DNA of 52,213 bases from Akkermansia muciniphila (GCA_004557455.1 SFDX01000017.1:1-52213); one strand, 5' to 3'; shown: positions 41,697 through 51,710, counted from the first letter of the stretch. The notes: a model not told the origin generated them from the letters alone. Numbers and translations are program-made.

Positions 41697-43187
41697 TCAG
41701 GGATGCGCGGGGGCCTGCTCGATGGCTTTCAGTCTGTCGAGGAGCTCGCGGGTCTGCTCCGGGCGTTCCGGAGCCATGTCGTGTTGCTCGGCAACATCGC
41801 TTGACAGGTCGTAGAGTTTCGGCCGGCGGGTGGCGATGAGTTTCAGGTTGCCGCTGCGCAGGGCACGGGCGGAGCCGCTGTTACCGGCCTCGACCAGCTC
41901 GCTGCGTCCGGTGGGGTTCTGCCCGAGCAGGGCGGGCAGCAGGGCTTCGCTGTCTTGCATGGAGCCTGCGGGTACCGGCACGCCGACTAATTCCGCGAGG
42001 GTGCGCCCCAAGTCCATCTGGCAGATGAGGGCGGAGGAGGTGCTGCCTGCTTTGACGTGTCCGGGCCAGTGGACGATAAACGGTACGCGGGTGCCGCCTT
42101 CCAGCAGGCCGTATTTGCCGCCGCTGTAGGGGGCTGCGGGGTTGTGCCCTTTGCAGGCCTCGGCTGCACCGTCCTCATAGCCGTCGGAGATGACGGGGCC
42201 GTTGTCACTGGTGAAGATAATCAGGCTGTTTTCGTAGCCGCTTTCTGCCAAGGCCCGGCGGATTTGCCCCAGGGAGTCATCCATCTGCACGGTAACATCG
42301 CCGCGAATGCCGAGCCCGCTCTTCCCGCGGAAGCGTTGATGCGGGTCGCGGGGGACGTGGATATCATTCGTGCAGAAGTAGAGGAAGATGCGTTGCCCAC
42401 GGCTCTCGCGGATGAAGTTGACGGCGGCGCGGGTGATGTCATCGGCCAGGTCTTGGTCTTTCCACAGGGCGGCCTTGCCTCCCGTCATGTGGCCGATGCG
42501 GGAGATACCGTCGATGATGGTATCGGCGTGCTGTTTGTTGGAGGGGCGTCCCCAGGGTTTCAGCAGCTCGGGGTGCTCTGCGCCTGTCTGTTCCTCCGTA
42601 AAGCGAAAGCCTTTCTGATAGCTCACACGGATGGGGTCTGCCGGGTCCAGACCCACCACTTCTCCGTTCTGCACATAGACGCAGGGCACGCGATCCGCCG
42701 TGGCGGCCATGATGAAGGAGTAGTCGAAGCCCACCTCGCGCGGCCCGGGGGCGATCGGTTTGTTCCAGTCCGTCGGCTCCTTGCCGCTGCCCAAGCCCAA
42801 ATGCCACTTGCCGATGGCGGCCGTGCGGTACCCGGCCTGCTGCATCAGGCTGCCGAGGGTCGTCGCCTGCTCCTTGGTGGGCAGAATCAGCTTGGCGTCA
42901 CCGGGCAGAATCCCCGTATTTTTCTGTCGCCACGCATACTTGCCCGTCAGCAGCGAGAAGCGCGAGGGCGTGCACACCGAGTTCGTACTGTGCGCATCCG
43001 TGAACCGCAGCCCCTCCTCGGCCAGCCTGTTCAGGTGCGGGCAGGGCGCCTTCTCGCACCCATACGCAGAGGTATCGTTGTACCCCAAATCATCCGCCAA
43101 AAACACCACGATGGCCTGCGGCTTCTCCTCCGCTGCCCAAGCCATACCGCTCATCACCAGGGCTACCAAAAATGCAAAGGTTCTCAT
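41697..43187 (-). CDS. Exported sulfatase (Cys-type)
   Basis: This type I sulfatase hydrolyses sulfate esters, likely on host glycans in this context. The 496-residue product has a signal peptide (MRTFAFLVALVMSGMAWA), metal ligands ADDLGYND (31-38), and the formylglycine signature C72-TPSR with SLLTG. A further block, TSDNGP, binds metal and sulfate. Length is normal. The Cys-type site needs an anaerobic sulfatase-maturating enzyme, not seen here. It has its own promoter, distinct from the sulfatase-AKR unit upstream. Confidence 0.93.
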   Translation of the reverse strand: MRTFAFLVALVMSGMAWAAEEKPQAIVVFLADDLGYNDTSAYGCEKAPCPHLNRLAEEGLRFTDAHSTNSVCTPSRFSLLTGKYAWRQKNTGILPGDAKLILPTKEQATTLGSLMQQAGYRTAAIGKWHLGLGSGKEPTDWNKPIAPGPREVGFDYSFIMAATADRVPCVYVQNGEVVGLDPADPIRVSYQKGFRFTEEQTGAEHPELLKPWGRPSNKQHADTIIDGISRIGHMTGGKAALWKDQDLADDITRAAVNFIRESRGQRIFLYFCTNDIHVPRDPHQRFRGKSGLGIRGDVTVQMDDSLGQIRRALAESGYENSLIIFTSDNGPVISDGYEDGAAEACKGHNPAAPYSGGKYGLLEGGTRVPFIVHWPGHVKAGSTSSALICQMDLGRTLAELVGVPVPAGSMQDSEALLPALLGQNPTGRSELVEAGNSGSARALRSGNLKLIATRRPKLYDLSSDVAEQHDMAPERPEQTRELLDRLKAIEQAPAHP

Positions 43188-43193
43188 GCTTCC

Positions 43194-43222
43194 ACTCTAC
43201 CACATCCCCCGCCCGCCGTCAA
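43194..43222 (-). promoter_or_regulatory. Promoter of the 41.7-kb sulfatase, leaderless
   Basis: On the minus strand: GGC, -35 TTGACG, a 17-bp spacer and -10 TAGAGT, then ATG after 6 nt. Initiation is predicted on the A of ATG. Confidence 0.7.
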
Positions 43223-43300
43223 GCCAATTCATCCATCCCTGCTCATTAAATAACTCCGGGCTGAACGGATGAATCACAAGCCGTCAGGCAATCCCCTGTG

Positions 43301-44239
43301 TCAGGAGAGGGAGGCGAGGAGGTCGGGGGGGAGGGGTGGGGCGGAGGATGCGGAGGCGCAGTCGATGAGTTGGGCGGGGGTGCGGGCACCGATGAGGACG
43401 GAGGTGATGCCGGGACGAGAGAGGAGCCAGCGGAGGGCGAGTTGGGTGAGGGGGATGCCGGCTTGGGAGGCAATGCGTTGGAGGGCAGCGACGCGTTCGC
43501 GGTCGGTGGCGACCTTCTCCGGGGTGAGGAAGGGGCCGGTAGAGGCGGCGCGGGAGTCTGCGGGGATGCCGTTGAGGTATTTGCCCGTGAGTATGCCCTG
43601 GGCTAGGGGGGAGAAGACGATAGCCCCGGTGTTTTCCTGCTCGGTCGCCGGCAGAACCTCCGGCTCGCAGCTGCGGTCCAGTAGGTTATAACGGAACTGA
43701 TGGAGCAGGCAGGGTACCTTCTCCTCGCGCAGGTAAGCGCAGGCGCGACGGAAGAGCGGTGCAGGGTATTTCGACAGGCCGACATAGAGAGCCTTGCCGC
43801 TTCGCACAGCCTGCACCAAGGCCCCGAGAGTTTCCTCCAAAGGCGTCTCGGGATCGGGGCGGTGACTGTAGAAAATATCCACGTAGTCCAACTTCAGGCG
43901 CCGCAGACTTTGATCCAGCCCGGCAAGCAGGTGCTTTCGCGAGCCCCAATCCCCGTATGGCCCGGGCCACATGGCGTGCCCCGCCTTGGTGGAAATGAAC
44001 AGCTCATCCCGCTGCCGGGAGAAGTCGCTGCGGAGCAGGGCCCCGAAATTCTCCTCCGCGCTCCCGGGAGGCGGCCCGTAGTTATCCGCTAGGTCAATAT
44101 GGCATATACCCAAATCCAGCGCCGTACCCAGTAGGCGCCGTCGATCTGCCGGAGCCGCCGCATGGCCGAAGTTATGCCAAAGGCCCAAGGAAATCTCCGG
44201 TAACAAAATGCCGCTGTGTCCGCAACGTCTGTACTTCAT
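43301..44239 (-). CDS. Aldo/keto reductase
   Basis: This NAD(P)H-dependent carbonyl reductase has 312 residues and resembles the YghZ/Kv-beta branch (SGILLPEISLGLWHNFG start). The catalytic tetrad is readable: Asp and Tyr in IDLADNYG, Lys in FISTKAG, His in DIFYSHR. The C-terminal cofactor loop (TSVLIGARTPAQL) is present. It begins 7 nt after the larger sulfatase stop, so it is cotranscribed. The substrate is unknown. Confidence 0.92.
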   Translation of the reverse strand: MKYRRCGHSGILLPEISLGLWHNFGHAAAPADRRRLLGTALDLGICHIDLADNYGPPPGSAEENFGALLRSDFSRQRDELFISTKAGHAMWPGPYGDWGSRKHLLAGLDQSLRRLKLDYVDIFYSHRPDPETPLEETLGALVQAVRSGKALYVGLSKYPAPLFRRACAYLREEKVPCLLHQFRYNLLDRSCEPEVLPATEQENTGAIVFSPLAQGILTGKYLNGIPADSRAASTGPFLTPEKVATDRERVAALQRIASQAGIPLTQLALRWLLSRPGITSVLIGARTPAQLIDCASASSAPPLPPDLLASLS

Positions 44240-44246
44240 AGCCGTA

Positions 44247-46451
44247 TTACTCTGTGAAAAAGTCCTCGTTAGTCACCGTCTTTCGCTCATCGCTGTATTG
44301 CAGCAGCACCTTGCCCGGGGCAGAGGGACCCTGAACGATGACCATCGTGAACTCATGCAAGCCCGCCTTGAGCGGAATACCCGGGGTGCCGGATGCGGGT
44401 GCTGTTTCCACGGCGTTGGAGGATGAACTTTCCGTGGCCGTCGTACCCGGAGTGTAGTTAGAATCTGCATCAATTAAGCAGAAATTATGCAGCTTGATAT
44501 ACGCCTTGGAGCCGGGAACCCCGTCCAGCGTCAGGTAGAAACGCCCCGACGTTGTATCCTGAGGCACCCGGATGAAGCCGCGCAGCTCCGTGATGCTCCC
44601 CGCCGGCAGCTCAAGCCCCTGAAGCCCCGCAACGGTGGTCCGCTCGGCGCGGTCAGCCCCCGGCAGGGTATCGAAATCCGGCACCCAAGGCGCATCCGCC
44701 GTCAGCCGACGCATGACGAGCCCCGGGGTGGTGCCCTGCGGTTTATCTGCCGGAACAGCCTGCGCATCGTAGGAGCGACGACCGTTGCACGGATTGCGAC
44801 GGGCTCCCGCCTTCGGATCACGCGTGTAGGAATAAGCCCGGCGTTGATAACAGGCGGCAGCCTTCAATTGTTCCTGTTTATCCCGATAACGATCGGCCAG
44901 ATTCTCCGCCTCGTGAGAATCAGCGTCCACATCGTATATCTCAAAGTCCTCCTCACCCGTCCGTATGCCGGTACGAATGGCCTTGAGCCATCGGTCCCCG
45001 TCGCGGAAAATCAACATCTGCTGCTCCCCGCGCGGTCTCCCCTTTTTGTTGGGTGCGTAGTCAGCGTATTGCACCATCCTGCCGGAGAAAGCATACTCCG
45101 AGTAGACCACACCGCCCCGATCTGCGGAGGCCTGCCCCCGGAGCTCCGGCAGCAGGCTCACACCGTCGCAGCGCATCGGTTTCGGCACCCCCGCCAGATC
45201 CGCAAAGGTCGCCATCCAATCCTGAAATTGACTCGGCTGCATGCTCACCGAACCCGGTTTCACCAAGCCCGGGGCATACACGAGGCAGGGCACCCGCATA
45301 CCACCCTCCCAGACATCGCGTTTGATGCCGTCGAAGGTGCCGTAGCTGCGGAAGAAAGCCGGATTCTGAGCGGGCGCGGGGTGCCCGGCAATAGGGCTCA
45401 CAGCTCCCGGCTCATTGTGGGGACCGTTGTCACTGGTGAACACGATAAAGGTATTCTCCGCAATACCCAGTTTCTCGCAATGAGCAATGAGGTCACCCAT
45501 GGCTTGGTCAATACGAGTTATCATCGTAGCATGGCGCCGCGCGCTGTTCAACGCCGCCGGGGCACCCTTGCCGAAACGCTTGTCGGCATAAGCCTCCCAA
45601 GCCTTGTTATCCCGGTATGCCGGCTCGATAAAGGAATCCCACTCCCCCCGGGCCGTGTTAATCATGTGCCCCGTTGTGCCCAGCCAACGCAGACCCTCCG
45701 CGGGGAAGGGGCAGGACGGGACCGCCAGACGAGCGTGCGGAGCGATGAGCGTAAGCGCCAAGAAGAAAGGCCTCCCCGCCTCCTGCTGCCTCTGCTCGCT
45801 GATCCACGCCTTTGCCCGCGCCGTAAAGAGATCCGTGCTGTAGCAGGTATCCAAGTCATCCGTAATCATCCTGTCGCCGTCCCAAATGGCATTGCGATGC
45901 GTCTCCGGGTCCGCATTGCTCTCCTCCTTGGGGTAATGGCGGTGGCCTGCGAGGTGGTTGTTATACCCGAAGAAGTAATCGAAGCCGCGCTGCGTAGGCC
46001 ATGCGGGGCAGGTGGTCGGCGTGCCCCCGCTCTCTTTGCCGCCGCCGATGCCCCATTTGCCGATGAGCGCCGTCTTGTAACCCGCTGCGCGCAGCACACT
46101 TGCCAAGGTGTGACTGTTCTCCAGAGCAGCATCAAAACTGTTATTCCGTATCACCTCCGCATGCCCTTGGTGTACCCCGCTGAAGAGGGAGGCCCGCGCC
46201 GGTGCGCACACCGGAGCCGCCGTGTAATGGCGCCGTAGTTGGCTCCCCTGCCGCGCCATACGCTCCAGGGTCGGCGTTTGGATCACCGGGGTGTCCGCCT
46301 CCTCGGCCCGCGCTGCTGAGGCGTTGATACTCGTGTCGCCCCAGCCCATATCATCAACCAACACGAGGATGATGTTCGGTCGCGGTGCCTCCGCCCGTGC
46401 GCAGAAGCCGCAGCAGGCTAACAAAGATGCAATGAGGAGGGAAATCTTCAT
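44247..46451 (-). CDS. Large exported sulfatase with C-terminal extension
   Basis: The 734-residue product has a signal peptide (KISLLIASLLACCGFCARA), metal ligands VDDMGWGDT (32-40), the formylglycine site C82-APAR with SLFSG, and TSDNGPH. The sulfatase core ends near residue 540. The remaining ~190 residues form a separate beta-rich region (RFYLTLDGVPGSKAYIKLHN, then GLHEFTMVIVQG), probably a carbohydrate-binding or PA14-like module. Substrate is likely sulfated glycan. It heads a unit with the aldo/keto reductase. Confidence 0.92.
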   Translation of the reverse strand: MKISLLIASLLACCGFCARAEAPRPNIILVLVDDMGWGDTSINASAARAEEADTPVIQTPTLERMARQGSQLRRHYTAAPVCAPARASLFSGVHQGHAEVIRNNSFDAALENSHTLASVLRAAGYKTALIGKWGIGGGKESGGTPTTCPAWPTQRGFDYFFGYNNHLAGHRHYPKEESNADPETHRNAIWDGDRMITDDLDTCYSTDLFTARAKAWISEQRQQEAGRPFFLALTLIAPHARLAVPSCPFPAEGLRWLGTTGHMINTARGEWDSFIEPAYRDNKAWEAYADKRFGKGAPAALNSARRHATMITRIDQAMGDLIAHCEKLGIAENTFIVFTSDNGPHNEPGAVSPIAGHPAPAQNPAFFRSYGTFDGIKRDVWEGGMRVPCLVYAPGLVKPGSVSMQPSQFQDWMATFADLAGVPKPMRCDGVSLLPELRGQASADRGGVVYSEYAFSGRMVQYADYAPNKKGRPRGEQQMLIFRDGDRWLKAIRTGIRTGEEDFEIYDVDADSHEAENLADRYRDKQEQLKAAACYQRRAYSYTRDPKAGARRNPCNGRRSYDAQAVPADKPQGTTPGLVMRRLTADAPWVPDFDTLPGADRAERTTVAGLQGLELPAGSITELRGFIRVPQDTTSGRFYLTLDGVPGSKAYIKLHNFCLIDADSNYTPGTTATESSSSNAVETAPASGTPGIPLKAGLHEFTMVIVQGPSAPGKVLLQYSDERKTVTNEDFFTE

Positions 46452-46460
46452 ATCTCCCCC

Positions 46461-46489
46461 AGTCTACACTATTCGCCGCCGTTTTTCAA
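46461..46489 (-). promoter_or_regulatory. Promoter of the 44.2-kb sulfatase
   Basis: On the minus strand: GC, -35 TTGAAA, a 17-bp spacer and -10 TAGACT. ATG follows after 9 nt; GGGGGAG lies between. Confidence 0.6.
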
Positions 46490-46492
46490 GCA

Positions 46493-46516
46493 AGAAATGA
46501 GCCTCGACTCATTTCT
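46493..46516 (-). terminator. Hairpin at the end of the leuS-lepB-synthase unit
   Basis: AGAAATGAG pairs perfectly with CTCATTTCT over a 6-nt loop. The stem includes the stop codon of the synthase gene. The following tract (TGCTTG) is weakly T-rich. Confidence 0.5.
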
Positions 46517-47420
46517 CCCCCTTCTCCTTGTTATCCCGGAAGAAAGGCCAGTCCGATATGCCGGGGATGGAGGGCAGGGTCGGCATCTCCACATTGCTGA
46601 AGCGGGCGCGCAGCAGGAACCATACCTTGCGGAAGTTACCGACGCTGTAGCGGCGCTCAAAAACGCGGTATTCGTCATCCTGCATCTTCTCCAGTATGGT
46701 GTGATAGATGAGACTCATAGCCTGCGCGGGAATGAGAGCGTTGCGGTCATCGACGGGCAGTTTTTGGTAGAGATCCTCCGCCTCGGCGAAGAATTTCTCC
46801 GCCAAGGCCGCCTCGTAGGCGAAAAGCTGCCGCGTGCGGTAGTCGGTCCGCTGTTGGGCGATGTCCTCTGCCGTCACGCCGAAGAGCTCCATGTCATCCG
46901 CCGGAAGATAAATGCGGCCGTGCTTGCGGTTATCCTCTGCCACATCACGCAGAATGTTGACAATCTGTAGAGCGTAGCCCAGCGCGATGGCGTAGTCGTG
47001 CGCCGCCTCGGAGGCCCCCATCACGGGTGCGCTGAGCAGGCCCGTGCAGCAGGCTACCTTGTAACAATAGTCCAACATCTCCCGACGCGTTGCGGGTTGG
47101 CGGTGGGCAATGTCTCCCCGGCAGCCTTCAATCAGGCCGTAAATCGGCTCCTTGTCCAGTTTCAGCTCGGTGATGAGTCGGTGCACCTCCTGCTCGATGC
47201 CCGCCTGGGGTTCGATGTTACCGTCGACGATGCCCAGCCAACGGTCCAAGGCGCGGTGCCGCTCGTCCGGGGTGAGTCCCGGCTCGTCCACAATATCATC
47301 CACAATCCGGCAGAAGGCATACAGGCAGGCCATGCGGTTGCGCTTCTCCTCCGGTAGGTCCATGAGAGTAAACGCCAAGTTGGATTTGGCGTTGCGGGTA
47401 ATGGTGGCGGAATCGGACAT
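46509..47420 (-). CDS. Squalene/phytoene synthase family protein
   Basis: This trans-isoprenyl diphosphate synthase condenses two prenyl diphosphates head to head. The 303-residue product has both Asp-rich motifs: DDIVD at 41-45 and DVAED within ILRDVAEDNRKHGRIYLP. It could be a presqualene diphosphate synthase (HpnD-like), squalene synthase or phytoene synthase; partner genes for hopanoids or carotenoids are not in the window. It starts 12 nt after lepB. Confidence 0.88.
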   Translation of the reverse strand: MSDSATITRNAKSNLAFTLMDLPEEKRNRMACLYAFCRIVDDIVDEPGLTPDERHRALDRWLGIVDGNIEPQAGIEQEVHRLITELKLDKEPIYGLIEGCRGDIAHRQPATRREMLDYCYKVACCTGLLSAPVMGASEAAHDYAIALGYALQIVNILRDVAEDNRKHGRIYLPADDMELFGVTAEDIAQQRTDYRTRQLFAYEAALAEKFFAEAEDLYQKLPVDDRNALIPAQAMSLIYHTILEKMQDDEYRVFERRYSVGNFRKVWFLLRARFSNVEMPTLPSIPGISDWPFFRDNKEKGEK

Positions 47421-47432
47421 GGCAGGTATAAG

Positions 47433-48710
47433 TTATTCGATGAGGCCCCAGTGGGAGCTGAACGGCCACAGCGTGAATGCTGCCGGGCCTACGACGTTGA
47501 ATTGGCGGACGGGGCCCCAGTAGCGGGAATCCAGCGAGTTGGTCGTGTTATCTCCCAGGGCGGCATACTCGCGCAGGTTCGGATTGTTGAGCGGTTTTTT
47601 GAGCACGAGCGGCTGCTCATCCGTCAGGTGAGCCAAGGGGGTGAGTCGGGCTGACAGCTTTTGATAACCCACCGCATTGAACGGTGGTTTGCCCTCGGCT
47701 ACGCGGCGGATGGTAGGCTCCTGCGCGGGCTTACCGTTGACAAGCAGATACGGCGGCTGCACGTACAGGGTATCTCCCGGCAGGCCGCACAGTCGCTTGA
47801 TGTAGTGCGTGCCGCCCCGCTGGTCCGACATACGGAGGGCGGCGGGAGATTTCATCTCTGTGTTCAGGTTGCGGGTATCAAACACAAAGGTCTCCCCTCG
47901 GCGCGGCAGGCGGAAGTTGTAGGCTACGCGGTTCACAATAATCATATCCCCCGCATCCACGCGGGCGCGGATGATGGTCTCCCCGCGTTGGAAGGGGATG
48001 CCGAGCGCGGTGCCGTCCGCTTCCACCCCGGCTATCTTGCCCCGGTCGGCAAAGTAGGCCGTCACGGCACCCTTGGCCGAGGGTATCTCCAGTGTGGTCC
48101 CGTCGCTGAAGGTCACGTCGGTGACGGAGAAGAGCAGACACTTCTGCCGACCTTCGATGCGTATGATACTCTTCGGTACCTCCGCCACCGCCTCCACATA
48201 TGAGCTGCCCAGGGTGAGGGTGTGCCACACGCGGGTGGGCAGGGAGGGCACTTCATCCACGGGGTGAATGATAATGCCGTTGAGCGAAGGCTGCATGGAG
48301 CCTGTCGGAATGCGGAAAGGCTGGGCGTAGTAGGTGCGTATGCCCAGGAAGACCACCATGATCACGAAGATGGATTCCACCATCTCCGCAAGTGGATTGC
48401 GCTCGGCGCCCGGCAGGGACAGGGCCCGGAGTTTTTTCTCCAGCCCTTCCGCTGCTTCTCGGTCGCAGGCAAGCAGGGCCAGCCGCAGCCCGCGCTGCAG
48501 CTCCCGCAGGTCCTCGAAGGTCAGCGGCTGCGCTTTCGGCTCACCGTCGGCACCCGTTCCGGGAACAGTCACCCGCAAGGTCTCGTGACGATGATAATTG
48601 ATATAGCGGGTGAGGGATGAGAGCTCTGCATGGGCCTCCCGCCGCCAGCGGGGGGTGAACCAGGCAAAGACGGAATCCCAGATGCCGAGGATGAGCTTGC
48701 GGAAGAACAT
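47433..48710 (-). CDS. lepB: Signal peptidase I
   Basis: This enzyme removes signal peptides at the membrane. The 425-residue product has a long cytoplasmic N-terminal region (about 110 residues), one membrane helix (about 111-128), catalytic Ser138 in PTGSMQPSL, the Lys in HYIKRLCGLPGD, and box E GDNTTNSLDSRYWGPV. It has a large insert between the Ser and Lys boxes. The order leuS-lepB-synthase with gaps of 6 and 12 nt indicates one transcript. Confidence 0.94.
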   Translation of the reverse strand: MFFRKLILGIWDSVFAWFTPRWRREAHAELSSLTRYINYHRHETLRVTVPGTGADGEPKAQPLTFEDLRELQRGLRLALLACDREAAEGLEKKLRALSLPGAERNPLAEMVESIFVIMVVFLGIRTYYAQPFRIPTGSMQPSLNGIIIHPVDEVPSLPTRVWHTLTLGSSYVEAVAEVPKSIIRIEGRQKCLLFSVTDVTFSDGTTLEIPSAKGAVTAYFADRGKIAGVEADGTALGIPFQRGETIIRARVDAGDMIIVNRVAYNFRLPRRGETFVFDTRNLNTEMKSPAALRMSDQRGGTHYIKRLCGLPGDTLYVQPPYLLVNGKPAQEPTIRRVAEGKPPFNAVGYQKLSARLTPLAHLTDEQPLVLKKPLNNPNLREYAALGDNTTNSLDSRYWGPVRQFNVVGPAAFTLWPFSSHWGLIE

Positions 48711-48716
48711 GGGCGA

Positions 48717-51293
48717 TCAGACGGCTACGATATTCACCAGACGTCCGGGCACCACCACCACCTTGCGGATGGTCTTGCCGGCGATGAAGTCCTGCACCTT
48801 GGGCGCGGCCAAGGCAGCGGCCTCGGCGGTCTCGCGGTCGGCATCCACGGGCAGCTGTACCTTGTCACGCAGCTTGCCGTTCACCTGCACCACGATCTCG
48901 CGCATATTTTCCACCAGATACTCCGGGTTGAAGGCCGGCCAGGTCTGCGTGCAGAGTCCGCCAGCGGGCAGGGCCGGGTACTGCGCCTGCAGCAGGCTGT
49001 ACAGCTCTTCCGTTATGTGCGGGGCAAAGGGGTTGAGCAGGTGCAGCAGGGTCACATAGTCCGTCAGGCAGACCTTCGTCGCGGCGGTCATCGCGTTGGT
49101 GCATTCCATCATCTTGGAGATGGCGGTGTTGAAGCTCATGGACTCGATGTCCTCGGTCACCTTCTTGATGGTCTTGTGAAGCTCCTTGCGCACGGGTGTC
49201 ACCTCGCCGTTGTCCTCGTCCGTCACCTTGCCGGAGAGTGCCCAGGTTCCTTCCTGCGTCTCCGCCATGGCAACGCGCCACACGCGGGCCAGGAAGCGGC
49301 TGATGCCCTCCACGCCCTTGGTGGCCCAGGGCTTCACTTCCTTGAGCGGGCCCATGAACATTTCGTACAGGCGGATGGAGTCCGCACCGTACTCGCGCAC
49401 AATGTCATCCGGGTTCACCACGTTGCCGCGGCTCTTGGACATCTTCTGCCCGTCCTCGCCTAGGATCAGGCCCTGGTTGACGAGCTTGTTAAACGGCTCC
49501 GGGGTGGAGACCAGACCGTAGTCATACAGCACCTTGTGCCAGAAGCGGGCGTAGAGCAGGTGCAGCACCGCGTGCTCCGTGCCGCCCACATACAGGTCCA
49601 CGCCGCCGGGTTTGCCGTTGCTGCCCATCCAGTAGGCTTCCGCTTCCTTGCCCACAAAGGCGTTGTCGTTGGTGGGGTCCAGGTAGCGCAGGTAGTACCA
49701 GCAGGAGCCCGCCCACTGGGGCATGGTGTTGGTCTCGCGGGTGTAGCGGTCGCTGTAGTGAATCCAGCCGGTGGCCTTCACGAGCGGGCCGCGCGGGTCG
49801 CCGCTGGGCTTAAAGTCCTCCATCTCCGGCTGCAGCAGGGGCAGCTCGGTCTCCGGCAGGGCGCAGTGGTGGCCGGTCTCGTTATCCCACAGCACGGGGA
49901 AGGGTTCGCCCCAGTAGCGTTGGCGGCTGAAGAGCCAGTCGCGCAGCTTGTAGTTCACCTTGCCGCATCCGTAGTGTTTCTCTTCCAGCCAGGTGATCAT
50001 CTTCGCCTTGGCCTCGGTTACGGAGAGTCCGTTGAGGTGCTCGGAGTTGACCATCGTGCCGTTGTAGCCCACGAAGTCGCGCCAGGGTGTGCCTGCGTCA
50101 TCCGGCTGCACCACTTGGATAATGGGCAGGCCGAATTTCTCCGCAAACTCGTAGTCGCGGCTGTCATGTGCGGGCACAGCCATGATGGCTCCCGTGCCGT
50201 AGCCGGTCAGCACATAGTCCGCAATCCACACGGGAATCTGCTTGCCGTTCACGGGGTTGGTGGCATAGGCGCCGGTAAAGCAGCCGGTCTTCTCCTTGGC
50301 CAAGTCCGTGCGCTCTAGGTCGCTCTTGGCGGCGCAGGCCTGCCGGTAGGCGTCCACGGCTTTCTTCTGCTCCGGGGTGGTGATGGCAGGCACCAGCTCG
50401 TGCTCCGGGGAGAGCACCATGTAGGTGGCGCCGAAGAGGGTGTCCGGGCGGGTGGTGTACACGGTGATGGTGTGCTCGCCGCAGGTGAAGTTTACCTCGG
50501 CACCCCGGCTCTTGCCGATCCAGTTGCGCTGCAGCATCTTGATGCTCTCCGGCCAGTCCAGGGGCTCCAGATCATCGATGAGTCGCTCGGCATAGGCGGT
50601 GATGCGCAGCATCCACTGGCGCAGCTTGCGGCGCTCCACGGTAAAGCCCTTGCTCTTCCATTCCTCGGCCTCCTCGTTGGCCAATACGGTGCCCATATCC
50701 GGACTCCAGTTCACCATGCCGTCCGCCACATAGGCCAAGCGCACGGCATCGATCTGTTCGCGGCTCCACCCGCGGGCCTCCAGCTCGCTCACGGGGCGGG
50801 CTTTCTGCTGCTCGGTGTCGTAGTAGGAGTTGTACAAGCGCAGGAAAATCCACTGCGTCCATTTCACATAGCGCGGGTCCGTGGTGGCAATCTCGCGGTC
50901 CCAGTCGTAGGAGAAGCCCAGCATCTTGAGCTGGCGGCGGAAGTTGTCGATGTTCGCCTGCGTGGTGATGGCAGGATGCTGCCCGGTCTTGATGGCGTAC
51001 TGCTCCGCCGGCAGGCCGAAGGAGTCCCACCCCATCGGGTGCAGCACATTGTAGCCGTTCATCCGGCGGTAGCGGCTCACGATGTCCGTCGCCGTGTAAC
51101 CCTCCGGGTGCCCCACGTGCAGCCCCGCCCCGCTCGGGTAGGGGAACATGTCCAGAATGTAGCACTTCTTTTTGCTCGCATCAAAGCCCGGCTCGCCCGG
51201 GTTGCTCACCTTAAAGGTCTTCTCTTTGTCCCAAATGGCCTGCCACTTGGGTTCGAATTGCTCAAACGGATACGGATTCTTGCGGTCTGACAT
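48717..51293 (-). CDS. leuS: Leucyl-tRNA synthetase
   Basis: This class I synthetase charges tRNA-Leu. The 858-residue product has the HIGH-like GAGLHVGHPEGYTATD, a CP1 editing domain with the TTRPDTLFGATYMV motif, KMSKS in GQKMSKSRGN, and the C-terminal anticodon domain. The start at 51293 (MSDRKNPYPFEQFEPKWQ) is chosen because the family begins there and a promoter sits 10 nt upstream. First gene of the leuS-lepB-synthase unit. Confidence 0.96.
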   Translation of the reverse strand: MSDRKNPYPFEQFEPKWQAIWDKEKTFKVSNPGEPGFDASKKKCYILDMFPYPSGAGLHVGHPEGYTATDIVSRYRRMNGYNVLHPMGWDSFGLPAEQYAIKTGQHPAITTQANIDNFRRQLKMLGFSYDWDREIATTDPRYVKWTQWIFLRLYNSYYDTEQQKARPVSELEARGWSREQIDAVRLAYVADGMVNWSPDMGTVLANEEAEEWKSKGFTVERRKLRQWMLRITAYAERLIDDLEPLDWPESIKMLQRNWIGKSRGAEVNFTCGEHTITVYTTRPDTLFGATYMVLSPEHELVPAITTPEQKKAVDAYRQACAAKSDLERTDLAKEKTGCFTGAYATNPVNGKQIPVWIADYVLTGYGTGAIMAVPAHDSRDYEFAEKFGLPIIQVVQPDDAGTPWRDFVGYNGTMVNSEHLNGLSVTEAKAKMITWLEEKHYGCGKVNYKLRDWLFSRQRYWGEPFPVLWDNETGHHCALPETELPLLQPEMEDFKPSGDPRGPLVKATGWIHYSDRYTRETNTMPQWAGSCWYYLRYLDPTNDNAFVGKEAEAYWMGSNGKPGGVDLYVGGTEHAVLHLLYARFWHKVLYDYGLVSTPEPFNKLVNQGLILGEDGQKMSKSRGNVVNPDDIVREYGADSIRLYEMFMGPLKEVKPWATKGVEGISRFLARVWRVAMAETQEGTWALSGKVTDEDNGEVTPVRKELHKTIKKVTEDIESMSFNTAISKMMECTNAMTAATKVCLTDYVTLLHLLNPFAPHITEELYSLLQAQYPALPAGGLCTQTWPAFNPEYLVENMREIVVQVNGKLRDKVQLPVDADRETAEAAALAAPKVQDFIAGKTIRKVVVVPGRLVNIVAV

Positions 51294-51303
51294 GTCGCGC
51301 GCG

Positions 51304-51332
51304 ACTATAGTACAGAAACGCCGAGAATGCAA
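51304..51332 (-). promoter_or_regulatory. Promoter of leuS, near-leaderless
   Basis: On the minus strand: GGAAAAAGGC, -35 TTGCAT, a 17-bp spacer and -10 TATAGT. ATG follows after 10 nt. No T-box or leader peptide is visible. Confidence 0.7.
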
Positions 51333-51429
51333 GCCTTTTTCCATCCGGATGACGTTCTTCTTCCTCATTCCGCCCCCTGACTCCCCTCCGCCGAGGCAGC
51401 AGGAAGCGCGAATTCTGTGTTATGCAAAC

Positions 51430-51710
51430 GCAGCGGAAGACTGCACACCACCGATATAACAGAGACCGAGTGGAGTCTGACCGCGGAATGAAAGGAATTT
51501 TGGGAAACTGATCGACCTTCGGAGCTTAGGCAAGACTTCCGAGTATATCCGTGGTAGTTGCTTTTGAATTTTGTCAAAAAACTACGGAGCCTACCATCCC
51601 GGCGGCATGAAGTCTGTACCAAGCTATGCAGGCCACAAACTCTCCGAAAATTCCCTCTATTCCGCGGTCCATATTTTCTCGCTCTCTGTTACCACAGTGC
51701 CGTGCAGTCT
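51430..51710 (+). repeat. Structured dispersed repeat, copy B, with inverted ends
   Basis: This is homologous to copy A (8048-8240) over 51430-51620. It is bounded by long imperfect inverted arms, 51438-51510 and 51637-51710 (about 73 nt each, roughly 70% identical as reverse complements; shared blocks AGACTGCAC, TAACAGAGA, ACCGCGGAAT, GGAATTTT). The interior can fold further, for example GTAGTT with AACTAC. No credible gene is in 51294-51747. It sits 37 nt from the stop codon of an integrase gene. Confidence 0.75.
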